The notes under the pieces were generated by a model. It had not been told where the DNA came from and did not search any database. It saw nothing but the letters and a program-made list of their open reading frames with translations. From Diaprepes abbreviatus (Eukaryota; Arthropoda; Insecta; Coleoptera; Curculionidae): DNA of 64,000 nucleotides. Made by a program: the position numbers and the translations under genes. This document shows, piece by piece, positions 1 through 10,383 of this stretch; position 1 is the first letter of the stretch; the number at the start of each line of letters is the position of its first letter. Location: assembly GCA_034092305.1 (NCBI GenBank), contig JASJET010000132.1, positions 2,170,001-2,234,000 of the forward strand, given 5' to 3'.

Positions 1-703
1 TGTTTAAAACAATAAGAGTCATCTATCTGTGCTAGTAACTTTAAACTTGAGGTCAATTTACAAGGTAATTAAAAGGTCAAATTGTGTTTTTTTAAAATGG
101 AAACCCTTATTTATTATTGCAGAAATCGAAAACGGAAGAAATTTCCTATCCAATATTATAAATAACATAGGGGGTAAAATCGCATCTGGAAATCATTTGA
201 AAACCAAATATTCTAATACCATGGATTGGTGTAAATTATCCAATAGCTCGACAACTAAGGGTGATGTCGTACCTCAAGGTCAAAGTCACTAGCACAGAAC
301 TGCCCTGTAACTGACATCATAGAAAACCAATGACACAAAAAAATTATTCACTCAATTACTGATTAGTCGCTTCAAAAAGTCTACCACAAAATCAAAGGCA
401 GAGCCACTCGTAGTTATGTCTGAATGTAAAATTTTGCGTTCTTTCTATTCCCGACGTTCAAAGTATGAGATTTCATTGAAAAAAAACCTTTGACCTTAAA
501 ATTACATTGAAGGTCAATGTCAGGTCAAATCTGGGTTCCCTTTCAGCTGCACCGATTGATTTCCTCAAACATTTGTACTACAAGTTTTTCTCCATCACTC
601 TTAATCGTCGAGCTATTAGATAATTTACACTAATCGATGGTATAAGACCATTTGACCTTCAAGTGAACTCCAGATGCGATTTTACCCCTATTGTTAAATA
701 GAA

Positions 704-2516
704 TAGAAAAGAAATTAAATAAAATTATGCAAAGAACTCTGGCTCGAACCTCCAAAAAAAAACACGACAATTTCAATCTCCATAGGAAATTTAAATATAC
801 CTCCGGAATCAGAAAACCAAAAAATGCTCATTTACTCAAGGACGCCAACGGAAGAATCTGTAATCACGAGCAACAATGCAGAGAATGGGAGAGATACATC
901 TGTGACCTTTTTGACGATGCTACTCGAGAAAACGCTGCACATACACATACTATATGCAGCAGCGAGATAGACAGGGGCCCCAGTATATTGAAATCAGAAG
1001 TCAGGAAAGCAATACAGCAAGCCAAAAATAATAAGGCACCTGGACCAGATCAAATTCCTGCTGAGTTGCTTAAACTTCTATATGAGGAAAATATTTCCTA
1101 CTTAACCACTTTCTTTAATAAAATCTACAACGAAGGAATAATACCAGATGATTGGTTAGAATCGCTGTTTGTAACATTATCAAAGAAAAGTAGACCCACC
1201 AAAAGCAGCGACTTTAGGCTGATTAGTATAATGAGCCACACACTTAAGATACTTTTACGAATTATACAGAACCGAATATTCCTTCTATGCGAAAATAGAG
1301 TGAGTGATAAGCAATTTGGATTTAGAAATGGTCTAGGAACAAGAGAGGCATTATTTTGTATGCGCGTTCTCCTACAAAAGAGCTGTGAATTCCGAAAGAA
1401 CATCTACGTCTGTTTCATCGACTTTGAAAAGGCATTCGACCTAGTACAACATGATAAACTTTTTGAGTGCCTACAAGCAGCAGGTCTAGACCACTACGAA
1501 ATAAGATTGCTAAAACATCTGTATTACAATCAAGTAGCCTCTATCCAAATTGAAAACAGTCGTACTCAAAACCTACTCATCAAACGTGGAGTAAGACAGG
1601 GTTGCGTTCTGTCACCCTGTCTCTTTAATATATACTCTGACGAAATCTTTAGAGAGGCTTTGGATGACAGACAAGAAGGAGTTAGACTAGGCGGAGAAGT
1701 AATAAACAATATTAGATATGCTGATGATACGGCCATTCTTGCAGAAAGCATCAATGATTTCCAAACATTAGTAAACCTCGTCAATGAAGCGAGCTGCCGA
1801 AAAGGCCTTAACATCAACATCTCAAAAACAAAGTGGATGACAGTTGGAAAGGTTACTGTAGATGATTCTCAACTTTGGCTCGATGGGAAGAGGATAGAGC
1901 GTGTAAACCATTTCAAATACCTTCGCAGTTGGTTGAATGTAAATGGGGACTCAGATGAAGAGATAATAGCTAGGATAGAAATATCGCGGAAGGCCTTTAT
2001 GACATGGAAACAAATTCTATGCAACAGGAACCCATCAATGCATATTCGTAAAAGGGTCCTGAAATGCTATGTATGGTCTATTCTATTATACGGTTACGAG
2101 ACATGGACACTAAAAACTACAACGCTACACAAACTGGAAGCATTCGAATTGTGGTGCTACCGTCGAATCCTAAAGATATCATGGATTTCGCCCACTTCTA
2201 ACGAGGATGTTCTCAGAATGATGGATACAGATCGACTGTTCTTGAACATTATAAAGAGGCGGAAAACAGAATACTTCGGTCACATAATTAGAGGACCTAA
2301 ATACCAGCTACTTCGCCTTATAACACAAGGAAAAGTGGAGGGAAAAAGATGGATAGGCCGAAAGAAGCTTTAATGGCTGCGTAATATCAGGCAGTGGTGT
2401 GATTGCACAGTAGAAGAACTATTTCGCGCAGCAGCCGATAGAGAAAGATTTCAGGAAATTGTAAACATGATGACCACCAACGTTTGAATACAGACATGGC
2501 ACCTAAAGAAGGAGAA
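704..2516 (+). mobile_element. 5'-truncated non-LTR retrotransposon
   Basis: The segment holds a reverse transcriptase reading frame without an upstream endonuclease. It is bracketed by an 11-bp direct repeat, GTTAAATAGAA, at 693-703 and 2517-2527, which fits a target-site duplication made when the LINE inserted into the arm of the surrounding inverted repeat. The short 3' UTR (2488-2516) follows the coding region directly. Truncation at the 5' end is typical of target-primed reverse transcription. Confidence 0.8.
706..2487 (+). pseudogene. LINE reverse transcriptase (RTE-like), one nonsense codon
   Basis: This is the RT and C-terminal part of a LINE polyprotein that copies element RNA at a nicked target. 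Visible RT motifs in order are PGPDQIPAELLK (finger region), FIDFEKAFDLV (motif A), RGVRQGCVLSPCLFN (motif B) and YADDTAIL (motif C, bases 1717-1728). They are followed by a C-terminal region ending in WLRNIRQW and ELFRAAADRERF. A TAA at 2371-2373 interrupts it, but the frame continues for another 37 codons to a TGA at 2485-2487, so the true C-terminus is the later one. The endonuclease domain is absent. The core is otherwise open for 560 codons, suggesting a fairly young insertion. The clade call (RTE-like) rests on C-terminal style and is less certain than the RT call. Confidence 0.85.
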
Positions 2517-2641
2517 GTTAAATAGAAAATTTTCTTCGCTTTTTATTCCAATAATGAAAAATGGGAATTTCTATTTGGAAAAATTAAATTGATTTTCGAA
2601 TGACCTTGTAAACTGATCTCAAGATCAAAGTCACTAGCACA

Positions 2642-3779
2642 AATAGGTGAACCCCATTGTCTGAATCATTTTTTGGTTTCTGGCTTATTCAGTGAGAAAT
2701 TTGGATGCTTAAATTAAAATTACACGCCGTATTTATGAAGTCTTGTGTTGAATTTCGGATGTTCGTTTTTGGAATTTAAGGAAAAGGCTTGGAGTGGAAT
2801 TGCAACAAACTATGATTCCTATCATATATACAGTTACCATTTTATGTGCAGATACTTTCAAAATATTACTTCGATAAATACTGTAAGCACTAAAGCTCTA
2901 TAAATACCTCTCTGGAATGTTCTTACTTTAGATTTCAGAAATCTATAAATACTCAAGCTGTATTCTTGTAATTCTAGAAATAATGAAAAGTTTATAATTA
3001 CAGACAAGAATAGCAAAACTATTCTCAAATTCCTTTCAACCATTGTATGCATTCTCCTAAGTTTAAATTTAAATAATGAAAATTAATTATAATTAACATT
3101 GTTATTTTGTTTTATGTAAATATACGTAGATACTGTTTAACTATATTTATATATACCCTTATACCATTTTAGTAGACGATTTTGTGTCTTATATTTATAA
3201 AAAATTACAAATTACAAATTTCGAGAATATATAAAATAGTTTTATCAATAAATTGAGATCCTAATATCGACATGGATTTATAGTAATACATTATTTTCGA
3301 TTTAATTAGTAGGTAGTTAGAAACTACTGTTTGAAATGAAATCTACTTTATAAACTTATATGTTATGGACGTCCAATTGCGGCACTGTAAAAAGGAAATA
3401 CATTAAATTTAATGTAAATGTGTTGAAAGCAAGTTTCCCAGACGTTTATTGAGTGCGTTTAATGTAATGCATTGAATTTAATAATCTACATTATTCAAAA
3501 TTAATTTATTACAATAAATCTAATGTAATTATACGTTAAGTCTGATCATTACTTCTTACGATGACTATGTATATTAAATATACAGCCAGTGTTCATTGAG
3601 TCTGAGATATGTTATCACATATTTAACGCACGAGTTCAAAATATTCTTTATTGTACTTATGAATTAAATTTTCAGCAGGAAATGCTAAGGACAGGCGTGC
3701 TATGTTAGTTTAGGTTATTTTCTTGGGAATATTTTTATATTGAGACTACATATATAAAGTAGTCATACTTATTGTATAT
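2642..3779. other. AT-rich stretch without recognised features
   Basis: I see no coding region longer than about 60 codons and no clear repeat structure. It lies between the foldback element and the 3' end of the minus-strand PLE. Confidence 0.6.
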
Positions 3780-3792
3780 ATATTTTTCATTT

Positions 3793-3830
3793 TCAGGACG
3801 TTTCGATTCTTTCGAATCTTTTTCAACTGA
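3793..3830 (-). ncRNA. Hammerhead-like fold at a PLE 3' end
   Basis: Read on the minus strand: TCAG (helix I), core TTGAAAA, one extra A, helix II GATTC-GAAA-GAATC (5 bp), GAAA, the mini helix III A-CG-T, a C at the cleavage position, then CTGA, which pairs with the first TCAG. The topology is that of a type I hammerhead with minimal helix III. The core departs from CTGANGA at positions 3 and 8 (C to T and G to A), and one unpaired base precedes helix II. It sits just downstream of the PLE coding remnant at 4163-5480, where PLE terminal repeats are expected. Activity is uncertain. Confidence 0.5.
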
Positions 3831-4162
3831 GGATTTCGGCGGATTCTACAAAATTGTACATTTTTAATATTATTATATATGGAATAAGAGGTTAAAAACT
3901 TACTATTAAGAACAGAGATTTTTGTTTTAAACAAAAATTAATTACATCACAAACCAATTATAATCACACACTCTTTTGTATATTAACTTTTCAAAAGTAT
4001 TTTTAAAAGTCCAGCTAGAAGAATGGACACTATATTTTTAACCCTATAACTGCCTTGACTGAATGATGGGTCTTTCAATTGAAGTGATATCTTTCTGAAA
4101 AAATATCGTGATTCAATTTAGAAGAATTGAAAGCGAAGAATTATTCTTATTTATTGTTTCAT

Positions 4163-5480
4163 TTATTTTAGAAATTCCCTTATATTGGTATATTTTAATA
4201 TGTTGAAATAAATTTGATTTAGATTATTAATGTCTGTTTTATCGTTTACGGTATTCGGATTTTTTTTTATTGCGATCATTTCGTAAAATTCTCGTTTTCC
4301 TTTGTTGGTTTCAGTTTTTAAGATTTTTGTATTTTCATAATCAAAGGTGTGCTTGTGTTTCATTTCGTGTTTTTTTAGGGCTCTAATATTTTTTTTGTCA
4401 TATTTATGTCCATCTAGAGTATTTTGCAGATACTAACTAGTTTGGCCGATATAATTCGATGGACAATCCTTGTAGGGTATTTGGTAGACAACATTTGATT
4501 TTTTGTTTTTTGGAATGTCACTTTTTAATTTGCTGAAATTGCTTTTTAGTAAATTATGGCCCTTATGACTAGTGGTTATATTATGTTTTTTAAGAAAAAT
4601 TTGAAAGTTTTCGGAAAGTTTTGGTATGTATGGCAATGAAAGATATTGTTTTTTGGTTTTATTGTCTTCTAAATTTTCTATTTTAGTGTTTCCATGTTTG
4701 TACTTTTCTAGCCTTTCTTTAAAAATTTTATTAATTAGTTTATTTGGATAAGAGTTTGACATAAAGACCTCTTTTACTTTTTTTGATGCCGTTGTTTCTA
4801 AATTCGGGACTACTAAGGATGATGGCTCTATCGGCTATTCCAATTATTACTGATTTTTTTTGCGCCATGTGGTGTTGGGAATTGTAGTTGAGGTAGCGAC
4901 CAGATCATGTAGATTTTGTGTACCACTCAGTTAGTATTGTATTATTTTTGTGATGCAACGTCATATCTAGGAAGTTTATGTGGTTATTATTTTCAAATTC
5001 TATGGTAAATTGTAATTTTTCATAATAGCTGTTAAATTTGTTTAAGATATATGAATCTTGATTTTTTTGTATAGCTGTTAATAAATCATTTACATATCTG
5101 TAAAATAATGGTAGTTTGAATTTTAAGCTGTTGATAACCTCAGTTTCTAGGTCTTCTAACACTAATTGAGCAATAACACTCGATATGGATGCACCCATCG
5201 CGCAACCTTCAATTTGCTTAAAGAATAAATTTTTGTATTTGATATATGTAGAAGTTAGGCAGATTTCTACAGCTTCAAGAAAATCATCTAATGGTATATC
5301 AGTGTATTTCTTTATTTCTGACCATTTTTTTTCTGATTATGTTTAAGGACACGTTTATGGGTATATTTGTTTAGAGAGATACAACGTCTAATGAGATCAA
5401 CACGTGGTTTTCTGGGATTTTAATGTTTTGTATTTTTTCTTTAAAGCTCCATGAGTCTTTAATGTAAAAATTATTTTGAC
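4163..5480 (-). pseudogene. Penelope-like element, RT plus GIY-YIG (copy B)
   Basis: This is the remnant of a PLE polyprotein: a reverse transcriptase joined to a GIY-YIG nuclease that nicks the target. Minus-strand reading shows LISLDVVSL (RT motif A region), MGASISSVIAQLVLEDLE (motif B), FYRYVNDLL where the catalytic YVDD is expected (motif C, now YVND), INFLDMTL, a linker, then VVYQIPYKDCPSNYIGQTS of the GIY-YIG domain. A TAG at 4433-4435 breaks the nuclease, and the frame continues through LDGHKYDKKN and KHTFDYENTKIL to 4163. Frameshifts near 5330-5370 break the RT palm. The altered active-site aspartate and the breaks make it inactive. It follows copy A head-to-tail. Confidence 0.88.
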
Positions 5481-5509
5481 CAGTGACATTTGCTAAGATA
5501 TTTTTTGAG

Positions 5510-6110
5510 TTATTTTGAGAGTGCATTAAAAAATGATTGTATACATGGAATATTAAAATTTATGTAAATGTGGCTTAGGTTGCTTATATCCGTTCTGTCG
5601 TTAACTGCGTTTTTTTCTTTTTTTTCCATCATCTCCTTTACACTCAATTTATTATAATTATGGTCATGTCCAATTATTGTTGTAAGGTTGCAGTTAAAGG
5701 AATGACCTGTTTCTCGTACATGTTTATTTAATGCAGTCGTACCATTCTTAGTAAATTTGTGCCCATTTAATCTATGTTTAAGTAACTGTGTGGTCATTCC
5801 TATATATTTTTTTGGACAATTGGTGCAAGGAATTGAGTATACAATATTAGAGTAATTCATTTTAGGAGTTTTACTTTTCAGTTAGGGAATAAAAGAGTTT
5901 AACTTATTCTGAGCTTTGTGGCAGACTACGATATTATATTGCTTCATAATATACTTAATTTCTTCTGAAAGTCCGTTTGTATACGGCAAAGTAATAAATT
6001 TGGATGTATCATTATTGTTGGGAGGATTGTTAGAATTATAAAATTTGTGTATGCGCTCTTTTATTATTTTATCAATGTCCCGGAGTTTGTAAGGTCTTTT
6101 TAACTTTTCT
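5510..6110 (-). pseudogene. Penelope-like element C-terminus with GIY-YIG (copy A)
   Basis: Minus-strand reading begins in the linker after RT (ITLPYTNGLSEEIKYIMKQY). It has one TAA after NSFIP near 5877, then a GIY-YIG domain: IVYSIPCTNCPKKYIGMTTQ, HRLNGHKFTKNGT, and a conserved tail NDRTDISNLSHIYINF. The sequence differs clearly from copy B, so the two are separate insertions or old duplicates rather than one recent tandem. Everything upstream of the linker is lost, and a (TA)n tract starts about 45 bases beyond. Its C-terminal end lies only some 10-30 bases from the RT part of copy B. Confidence 0.85.
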
Positions 6111-6155
6111 TAAACCAGGGGGTCTAAATTCAGGGGAAGTTAAGAAAAACAGGAA

Positions 6156-6156
<1 letters not shown>

Positions 6157-6222
<66 letters not shown>

Positions 6223-6225
6223 TAT
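6157..6225. repeat. (TA)n microsatellite
   Basis: Almost pure TA dinucleotides, just upstream of the truncated PLE copy A. Confidence 0.95.
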
Positions 6226-6229
6226 TCAG

Positions 6230-7055
6230 AGGGAGGCTCAAATGTTGGTGTAAAACAGAAATTCTAAAAAAAACTCGATCTGCGAACAAAATAATTCACG
6301 AAAGAATTTGTCACACAACGGAGAAATTCTAGAGGGAGATCGTCAACGAGTTCATGATTTTTTAAACACATTCGCAGCTTTAAGACGGGACAAAAACTTC
6401 TAATGGAATGATAGGCACGAAATTTTTATCTTCTTGGGAAATGACAATCTTGAGAGAATTGGATTCTTATATAGTCGGCAGAAAATATGTTATTATTTGG
6501 ATCATAAATTATATTTTTTATCACAAAAAAATTGTCAGTGAACTCTGGTGTTTCAAATGTACTTACTTTAATCTCAAAAACCCATTTTTAAAATGTCGAA
6601 AACGTAAACAATTCTAGCTAATTCCAAGATTATAAACTTTTTTAATATTGGATAGGTAAATTTTAATCTTACTAAAAGGTTAAAACGGTTTTAGTAACCT
6701 TTAATAGTAGCAACCTCTTTCTATATTTATTTAATTTACTTTCAATTCGTTTATTATGTTGTGTTTTATGAAATATTTTTAATCAAAAAGTGAGTGTCGT
6801 TATTAGAATTGTTGCAGTACAAGTAACGTAGGTGCGTTGAAGTTATGAAACATTATATTGAAAAACAAAAATATCATGACAATCTTTTGTTTTATCATTG
6901 GTAAAATAACCTTTTCTTCTGAGGTGATGTGAACTAAAATATTATTACTTAAATTGCCAATGTATTTTTTTGACTATATTTCATGTTTCACTGCACCGAA
7001 ACTTTTTTAGATAATGTCCAAAGTCTTGTGGGATTTATAGAAAATTTTAAATGTA
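6230..7055. other. AT-rich stretch without recognised features
   Basis: No coding region or repeat that I can assign. It separates two (TA)n tracts. Confidence 0.6.
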
Positions 7056-7176
<121 letters not shown>

Positions 7177-7295
7177 CCTCGTTTCTTTTCAGTAGGATTC
7201 TAACAAAAAAAAAAAGAACATATAGAGAAAGCTCTAAATAAACAAACACTTGGCCCCAAAAAATCGCGAAAACCAAGAGAATAGCTCCAAAGCTT

Positions 7296-7721
7296 TTGTT
7301 CCTTATGTCAGAGTCAATTTCTTCTGCTTTGGCCCTATACTGGTTAAACACAGGACATAAGATAAATTTCTCAGGAACAAAAATGCTATCGAGATGTGAA
7401 AACCTGTCCACAAGAGTTATAAGGGAAGCCATTAAAATTGCAAAGAGGCCCAGCAACTTAAATAGCACAGATGACAGCCGGCGAGTGCCTAATACTTGGA
7501 GAAATCTGCTTACAAAACATCAACCAGTACCACTTAGTAACGAAATACATAACAACTCGGCAACGCAATCCCAAATACTGGCAACAGGGCCGATGGCGCG
7601 CAGCAGGTCTCGCAACCTGATTGGCCAGAACCATTCGAAAAACGAACGCGTCCGACGTACACACGGGACCGACAGCACCCGAGTCGCGGGCGTCAGTTCG
7701 CTCGTAAACCCTATACAGTGA
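7296..7721 (+). pseudogene. Penelope-like element, end of GIY-YIG domain and C-terminus
   Basis: The reading frame shows the late part of a PLE nuclease domain: YWLNTGHKINFSGTKMLSR, then ENLSTRVIREAIKIAKRPSN and a tail containing NTWRNLLTKHQPV and LVNPIQ. The pattern of a His in TGH followed by an acidic residue-rich helix and RVIREA is typical of the PLE C-terminus. The YIG signature and the RT are missing, so the copy is truncated at its 5' end, next to a (TA)n tract. A PLE-end motif GAAACGTC lies at about 7761, before the next copy begins. Confidence 0.75.
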
Positions 7722-7907
7722 GTTTTGAAAGTGGTGAATGAAATTTTAACGAAACGTCAGCTGCCTTACAGTCCTGAGAGGGACTCAGCACATACACGGG
7801 ATGCCCGAAAACCCTCGATTACACATCACACCCGTGAGAATATCTGACATAACATAATATAGCTTTACCACGGCTCAAAAACATTCGAAAAGCTGTGGAC
7901 GAAAAAA

Positions 7908-8240
7908 TTGAGACTGCTTTGCGACCTCGCCTTCTTACGCAACTGCCGACATCAACACCTCATACCGACCTGCTGCAAGATTAAGTATCACATAAAAACT
8001 CTAAAACAGACAAGAACAAATCTAAATTCCATCGACTATCAGTTATATAGATTACGGCTCCGCTTAAGCAACACTATACACGTGGCACTATGGTCTACCA
8101 TAAACACTCTAGCAGAATTCAGAGCCGAAACAGATTTCTCAATAAGAATAGAGAGACAGAAAAGAAAAATTATCCGATTAAGAGAATTATCAAAAGCACC
8201 ATTAAAGAAACAGCCAACGGAGGGGCTAGAAGTCCCCTAA
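7908..8240 (+). pseudogene. Penelope-like element N-terminal fragment
   Basis: The frame encodes a basic, helical N-terminal region: LAFLRNCRHQHLIPTCCKIK, then repeated Arg/Leu-rich stretches. This resembles the segment that precedes the RT in PLE polyproteins (family knowledge; judged by pattern only). It begins about 190 bases after the C-terminus of the previous PLE copy, with a PLE-end motif between them, giving a tail-to-head junction like those of tandem PLEs. The downstream RT is not recognisable. Confidence 0.55.
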
Positions 8241-9857
8241 AATTTTAGCTTGAACTTACTATAAGAAAAAATTAACCTGGGATCGTATAAACCTTGACAA
8301 AAAATTATCAAAATCGAAACAAAACTTAAAAATATAAAAAGTTATTTAACAAAATTTTGTCGGTCCAAGTACTCATTTCCTGGAATGCTAAATACACTAC
8401 TGTATTTATTAATTTTTTCTGCTACATAACAATAAAAAACAAAGTAAAAGCAAACTCATTTTAGAAATTTGCTCAACAATATGGATGAATATTACATATC
8501 AATAACTTTTACCTTCGGTAGTGGTTATGAAAGGGTAGAGGAAAGGAAATATTTCAAGAAACATTAGATTTGTTACTTTCTCCTTTCGTGTGCTTACACG
8601 AAAGGCGTTGATATGAGTGTAGTAAAATCTACTTTACCGTAGCACTAAGTTATACAAAAAAAATAAAATAACAACCACTGCAATGCGGCCTTATTAGCTT
8701 TCCTAGTATCGTAAAAAGCAATAGGAAATACCAAAATGTGCAAACCCTAAAATAAAATAACCCCATAAATAAAATGGAATGAACTTAATTTAACACTTGA
8801 TCAAACATATTTAGTTAGTTGCACTCATTTATTCTAAAGAACCTTTAAATTGGATGCCTAAGATGTCGAATTTTCCTCCAATATTGAACTTTTTCCCTAA
8901 TAATAAAGAATGGCCAGTGAAGTTTTCACTGGAACACCGCTTTTAATAACGTGATGGACATAATTGGTTAAAAGAAAATTCTAGAAAGAAAGTGTTTCCT
9001 TGCACAAAAACTGTACTTAGATCACAACAGCGGAACTTTGGAAAGCATAGGAGAGAATAAGATTAAGACTTGAAATCCTGTAAACAATTGATTATTGATG
9101 AAAACTTTCATTCTTAATTTTTTAAATTATCCGCTCAAAAAAGAAATGGAAACTTCTTTCTTGTGAAAGGACAAGGCCTTCCTAGTATTTATCTGGACAA
9201 GTTACACGAAATGTTTAACGGGACACTATCAAACACTGCCTTATATTACAAGACAAAATTAACTTTAAAGAAATTTTGTTATTAATAAATAATAATAATA
9301 GTAAAACCAGTAAGAAACTAACGCTAAAATTAAATTTAAATTACTGCGTAACGTATAATATCTCACCAAAGTTAATTAACTTTAAAATGCTGCTTGAAGA
9401 AATATTGCAAATGTACGTTTGCTCAAGCAAAATTTCAATAAAAAACAGCTAATATTAATAAAAATCTATCGGATTAATATTATATTATCATTTGCATATT
9501 CAAATTCCTTTCAAAATTTGTACATAAAAATAACGCCGAAATCCCATTGGCTTCATCACCTGATTTTCAGGCGTTGTGACAAAATTTGATTATATACTCT
9601 GGCCAATGACATATTGAGGTAGCGTTAATCACTTTATCTATAATCATTTTTGTCCCATATTAATTAGTAACTATTTTAATAACCTACAAATAAATATCAC
9701 AGTAATAAAGACACCCTGGAAGTCTGGTCGTTCAACTTCTCTCTTGCAGCTTTAGTACCAAACACTACGGTTATTAAAGCTTACCACAACCATGACTCAG
9801 ATCTTCAGGACTCAGGAAAGGCTGCTAATTAGTTGGTCAGTAGACATCTCTTGTCTT
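8241..9857. other. AT-rich stretch, little recognisable
   Basis: No coding region can be supported. Apart from the hairpin at 8582-8605 I see no clear structure. The first hundred bases may be decayed PLE sequence. Confidence 0.5.
8582..8605. repeat. Perfect 10-bp hairpin
   Basis: CCTTTCGTGT and ACACGAAAGG flank a four-base loop, GCTT. No run of T follows it and no gene is adjacent, so a function is not supported. Confidence 0.6.
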
Positions 9858-10383
9858 GTAGGTCTCGCAACAGTGCGCCCGCAAGTTAATTCGCGTGAAG
9901 GTTTTAATTAAATTGAATAAAACAAGTTTCTCAAAACACTTATATCTATTTAACACAAATAAATAGAAAAATGAACTATTTACGATGAGAAACTTAAAAC
10001 TAATAACAATTACGAAAAACTAACATAATTGCTCTTCTCGGTCGTTATTTAACCAAAAACTTAAAACCCAATTTTGAAGAAACACGTATAAATGGCTTAA
10101 TAAAATATTAAACAAGAAAGAAATAAAACGCGAAAAACAGCTATTTATATTACTTAATCAAACTGTATGAAAATCGCGAAATGCCCCACTAAAATAGCAC
10201 ACGATAATCCCTTAATTTCCCTAATTAAACAAAGATAAACTTTTTTCCCGACGATTATACCCGTGACGTAATTATTCTACGGCACTGATACGGTACCGTA
10301 CTAACCGACATTCAAATTGGAACTAACTTTAGTATTTTTTTAAAAGAGCATTCTCAAATCTTACACCCCCTCTTCCTCTTTTT
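9858..10383 (-). mobile_element. LTR-like segment with polypurine tract
   Basis: On the minus strand a purine run, AAAAAGAGGAAGAGGGGG (10366-10383), is followed directly by TGTAAGATTTGAG. About 508 bases further on the sequence reads CGAGACCTACA, giving matching TGTA...TACA ends (9858-10365). Inside are TATAAATA-like and AATAAA-like motifs in a plausible order. This is the arrangement of the 3' LTR of a retrotransposon. No gag-pol sequence, second LTR or target duplication was found, so the element is a remnant at best. Confidence 0.45.

Larger units (their letters stand above)
28..2641. repeat. Foldback (inverted-repeat) element split by a LINE
   Basis: The left arm (about 28-262) is the imperfect reverse complement of a right arm at about 598-703 that resumes at 2528-2641 after the LINE. 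Matching blocks include TGTGCTAGT at 28-36 against ACTAGCACA at 2633-2641, and GGGTAAAATCGCATCTGG near 173 against its complement near 670. The middle (263-597) also holds a copy of the outer motif at 278-297. There is no coding sequence. This is the architecture of a non-autonomous foldback or MITE; its family is not recognised. Confidence 0.75.

Noticed and set aside
7458..7664. Minus-strand frames opposite PLE and LINE genes (also 1125-1820, 28702-28896, 40767-40982)
   Set aside because: Shadows of the real coding strand; no motifs of their own.
7738..7790. Hammerhead at the PLE end near GAAACGTC (7761)
   Set aside because: No acceptable core or helix II could be drawn upstream; listed only as a PLE-end motif.
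8582..8605. Transcription terminator
   Set aside because: A good hairpin but no T-run, no gene upstream, and rho-independent termination does not apply in this setting.
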